Shown here: piece by piece, positions 6,168-7,380 of the stretch
How positions within the stretch are numbered: position 1 is the first letter of the stretch
How the letters are laid out: each line of letters opens with the position of its first letter
Source of the DNA: an uncultured Lachnospiraceae bacterium
GTDB taxonomy: Bacteria > Bacillota > Clostridia > Lachnospirales > Lachnospiraceae
DNA: 7,380 nucleotides
Reading direction: 5' to 3'
Assembly (NCBI GenBank): GCA_945643825.1
Contig: CALZEZ010000064.1
Coordinates: 1-7,380 of the forward strand
The notes under the pieces: generated by a model
The model's database searches: none
The model's input: the letters and a program-made list of their open reading frames with translations, nothing else
What the model was told of the DNA's origin: nothing
Position numbers and translations under genes: made by a program

Positions 6168-6937
6168 ATGCTTTTCCACTTTTCGGCTAACCTGAATGGT
6201 TCCGGTGTCTCCATGAATACGGTTCCAACCAAGACCCCGTCAAGCCGTCCTTTCTTTAAGAAGCGAATATCTTCTTCGGTCAGAATTCCACTCTCCGATA
6301 TAAGAAGCGTCTCCTCCGGAACCATCTCAGATAACCGCTCTGTCGTTGTAAGATCAATCGTGAAATCCTTCAGATTGCGGTTGTTCACCCCGATAATCCT
6401 AGCATCCAGACCAACCGCTCTCATCATCTCTTCCTCATTATGAACCTCTACAAGCACATCCATTCCCAGTGCATATGCCAACTCATAAAACAGTGAAAGC
6501 TCTCTGTCACTTAGTATCGCAGCAATCAGGAGAATACAATCTGCACCGATTACCTTTGCCTCAAATATCTGATAAGGATCAATAATAAAATCCTTACGGA
6601 TCATTGGCAGGGAGCTCATCTGTCGAATCTGTTTAAAATAATCCACACTTCCAAAAAAGTGATCCTCCTCCGTCAAACAGGAAATGGCATCAACAGATTG
6701 ATTATATTGTCGGATTCTTTCCGGAAGATCCAGATGATTTTTCATCGTTCCGTGGCTTGGCGATGCCTTCTTAAACTCACCAATAATGGACAACCCCGGT
6801 TTTCTCATCGCATCATAGAAAGAAATACTCTCCCTTTCACAACAGGCAGCCAATTCCTTCATCGCCCCCTCAGAAACCTCTGCCTTCGCCATTTGTAACC
6901 TTTTTTTCTTATCTGCTACAATTTCATCCAGAATCAT
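6164..6937 (-). CDS. trpC: Indole-3-glycerol-phosphate synthase
   Basis: TrpC closes the indole ring of CdRP with loss of CO2 and water, giving the substrate of TrpA. It is a monofunctional 257-residue TIM barrel, not fused to TrpF as in E. coli. The active-site series is complete: EFKKASPS (54-61, with Glu54 and Lys56), RKDFIIDPYQ with Lys115, LVEVH with Glu164, GVNNRNL with Asn185, ISESGI with Glu215 and Ser216, and VLVGT for phosphate binding. The ATG at 6935-6937 follows an AGGGG site (6946-6950) at 8 nt. It lies 32 nt after trpG and overlaps trpF by 4 nt. In related Firmicutes operons trpD normally stands between trpG and trpC, but here it does not. Confidence 0.98.
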   Translation of the reverse strand: MILDEIVADKKKRLQMAKAEVSEGAMKELAACCERESISFYDAMRKPGLSIIGEFKKASPSHGTMKNHLDLPERIRQYNQSVDAISCLTEEDHFFGSVDYFKQIRQMSSLPMIRKDFIIDPYQIFEAKVIGADCILLIAAILSDRELSLFYELAYALGMDVLVEVHNEEEMMRAVGLDARIIGVNNRNLKDFTIDLTTTERLSEMVPEETLLISESGILTEEDIRFLKKGRLDGVLVGTVFMETPEPFRLAEKWKSI

Positions 6938-6969
6938 TCTTTCCGCCCCTTTCTTTCATCACGCATTCT

Positions 6970-7380
6970 TTAGTAAGCTCCGTTTACAAAGTTTTCTATG
7001 ATCCGTTTTCCATGCTCTGTATAGATAGATTCAGGATGAAACTGCAGACCTATCACCGGATATTTCCTGTGCCTCATCGCCATAATCTCACCATCGGCCG
7101 TAGTGGCAAATACCCGAAGGCATTCCGGAAGTGTCTCCGTCTGCACAGCCAGAGAATGATATCGTGCAACCTTAATCCCATCGGGTATTCCCGTCAGCAC
7201 ACTGCTTCCGTCATGCTTAATCCGGCTCTGCTTCCCATGAAACAAAGCTTTGGCATAGGTCACCTCTGCGCCAAAGGCTGCTCCGATACTCTGATGCCCC
7301 AGACAAATTCCAAGGATTGGTTTCCTGTCATAGAAGGATCTGACCACATCCATACAGATACCTGCTTCTGTCGGACTTTT
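6970..7380 (-). CDS. trpG: Anthranilate synthase glutamine amidotransferase subunit, C-terminal part (start outside window)
   Basis: This class I glutamine amidotransferase hydrolyses glutamine and passes ammonia to TrpE for anthranilate synthesis. The 136 C-terminal residues are present and the frame is open through base 7380. The nucleophile elbow GICLGHQS carries the catalytic Cys (codon 7303-7305), and QFHPES near the end supplies the catalytic His and Glu. HGKQSRIKHDG and YHSL match TrpG/PabA proteins. Sequence alone hardly separates TrpG from PabA of folate synthesis, and some bacteria use one protein for both. The position directly before trpC-F-B-A argues for TrpG. The protein ends at NFVNGAY at the length expected of a stand-alone subunit, so it is not fused to TrpD. 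The ATG at 7351-7353 is internal, not the start. Confidence 0.93.
   Translation of the reverse strand, partial: KSPTEAGICMDVVRSFYDRKPILGICLGHQSIGAAFGAEVTYAKALFHGKQSRIKHDGSSVLTGIPDGIKVARYHSLAVQTETLPECLRVFATTADGEIMAMRHRKYPVIGLQFHPESIYTEHGKRIIENFVNGAY

Noticed and set aside
6168..6179. GTG start for trpF four codons upstream
   Set aside because: It lacks a convincing ribosome binding site, while the ATG at 6165-6167 overlaps the trpC stop as ATGA with GGAAAAG just upstream.
6970..7380. Assigning the amidotransferase to folate synthesis as PabA
   Set aside because: The sequences of TrpG and PabA overlap, but the gene is directly followed by trpC-F-B-A; a dual role remains possible and is noted in the entry.

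Overview
The window suggests a low-G+C, Gram-positive anaerobe of the class Clostridia, most likely Lachnospiraceae (a Roseburia/Eubacterium-like gut bacterium). The grounds are a clostridial-type GroEL/GroES pair under a perfect CIRCE operator, AGGAGG-type ribosome binding sites, near-consensus sigma-A promoters and compact trp genes. Genus-level placement is inference. Every gene found lies on the minus strand, so transcription runs from high to low coordinates.

From right to left in the direction of transcription: bases 7380-3466 hold the distal part of a tryptophan biosynthesis operon, trpG (5' end cut by the window), trpC, trpF, trpB and trpA. Spacing is tight, with 32 nt between trpG and trpC, a 4-nt ATGA overlap of trpC and trpF, 17 nt between trpF and trpB, and 21 nt between trpB and trpA. 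TrpG feeds ammonia to anthranilate synthase, TrpF isomerises phosphoribosylanthranilate, TrpC makes indole-glycerol phosphate, and TrpA/TrpB turn this into tryptophan through channelled indole. trpD, which supplies the TrpF substrate, is not at its usual place between trpG and trpC.

Bases 3369-2443 encode a soluble protein with a degenerate GGDEF domain, apparently with its own promoter (3413-3441). The 229-bp gap 2214-2442 is rich in regulatory sequence: three 10-bp-phased T-tracts, a 44-bp near-perfect palindrome overlapping the groE -35 element, the groE promoter and the CIRCE (HrcA) operator. groES and groEL follow (2213-289), closed by an intrinsic terminator (225-260). At the left edge apt (adenine phosphoribosyltransferase) begins at 145 and runs out of the window. 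Its promoter sits inside an 18-bp-arm inverted repeat that looks like an operator.

This is mainly a housekeeping region. I see no mobile element, CRISPR array, tRNA, rRNA or defence system. The points worth following up are the two large dyads at the apt and groE promoters, the absence of trpD from its usual slot, and the GGDEF domain with its catalytic residues replaced.
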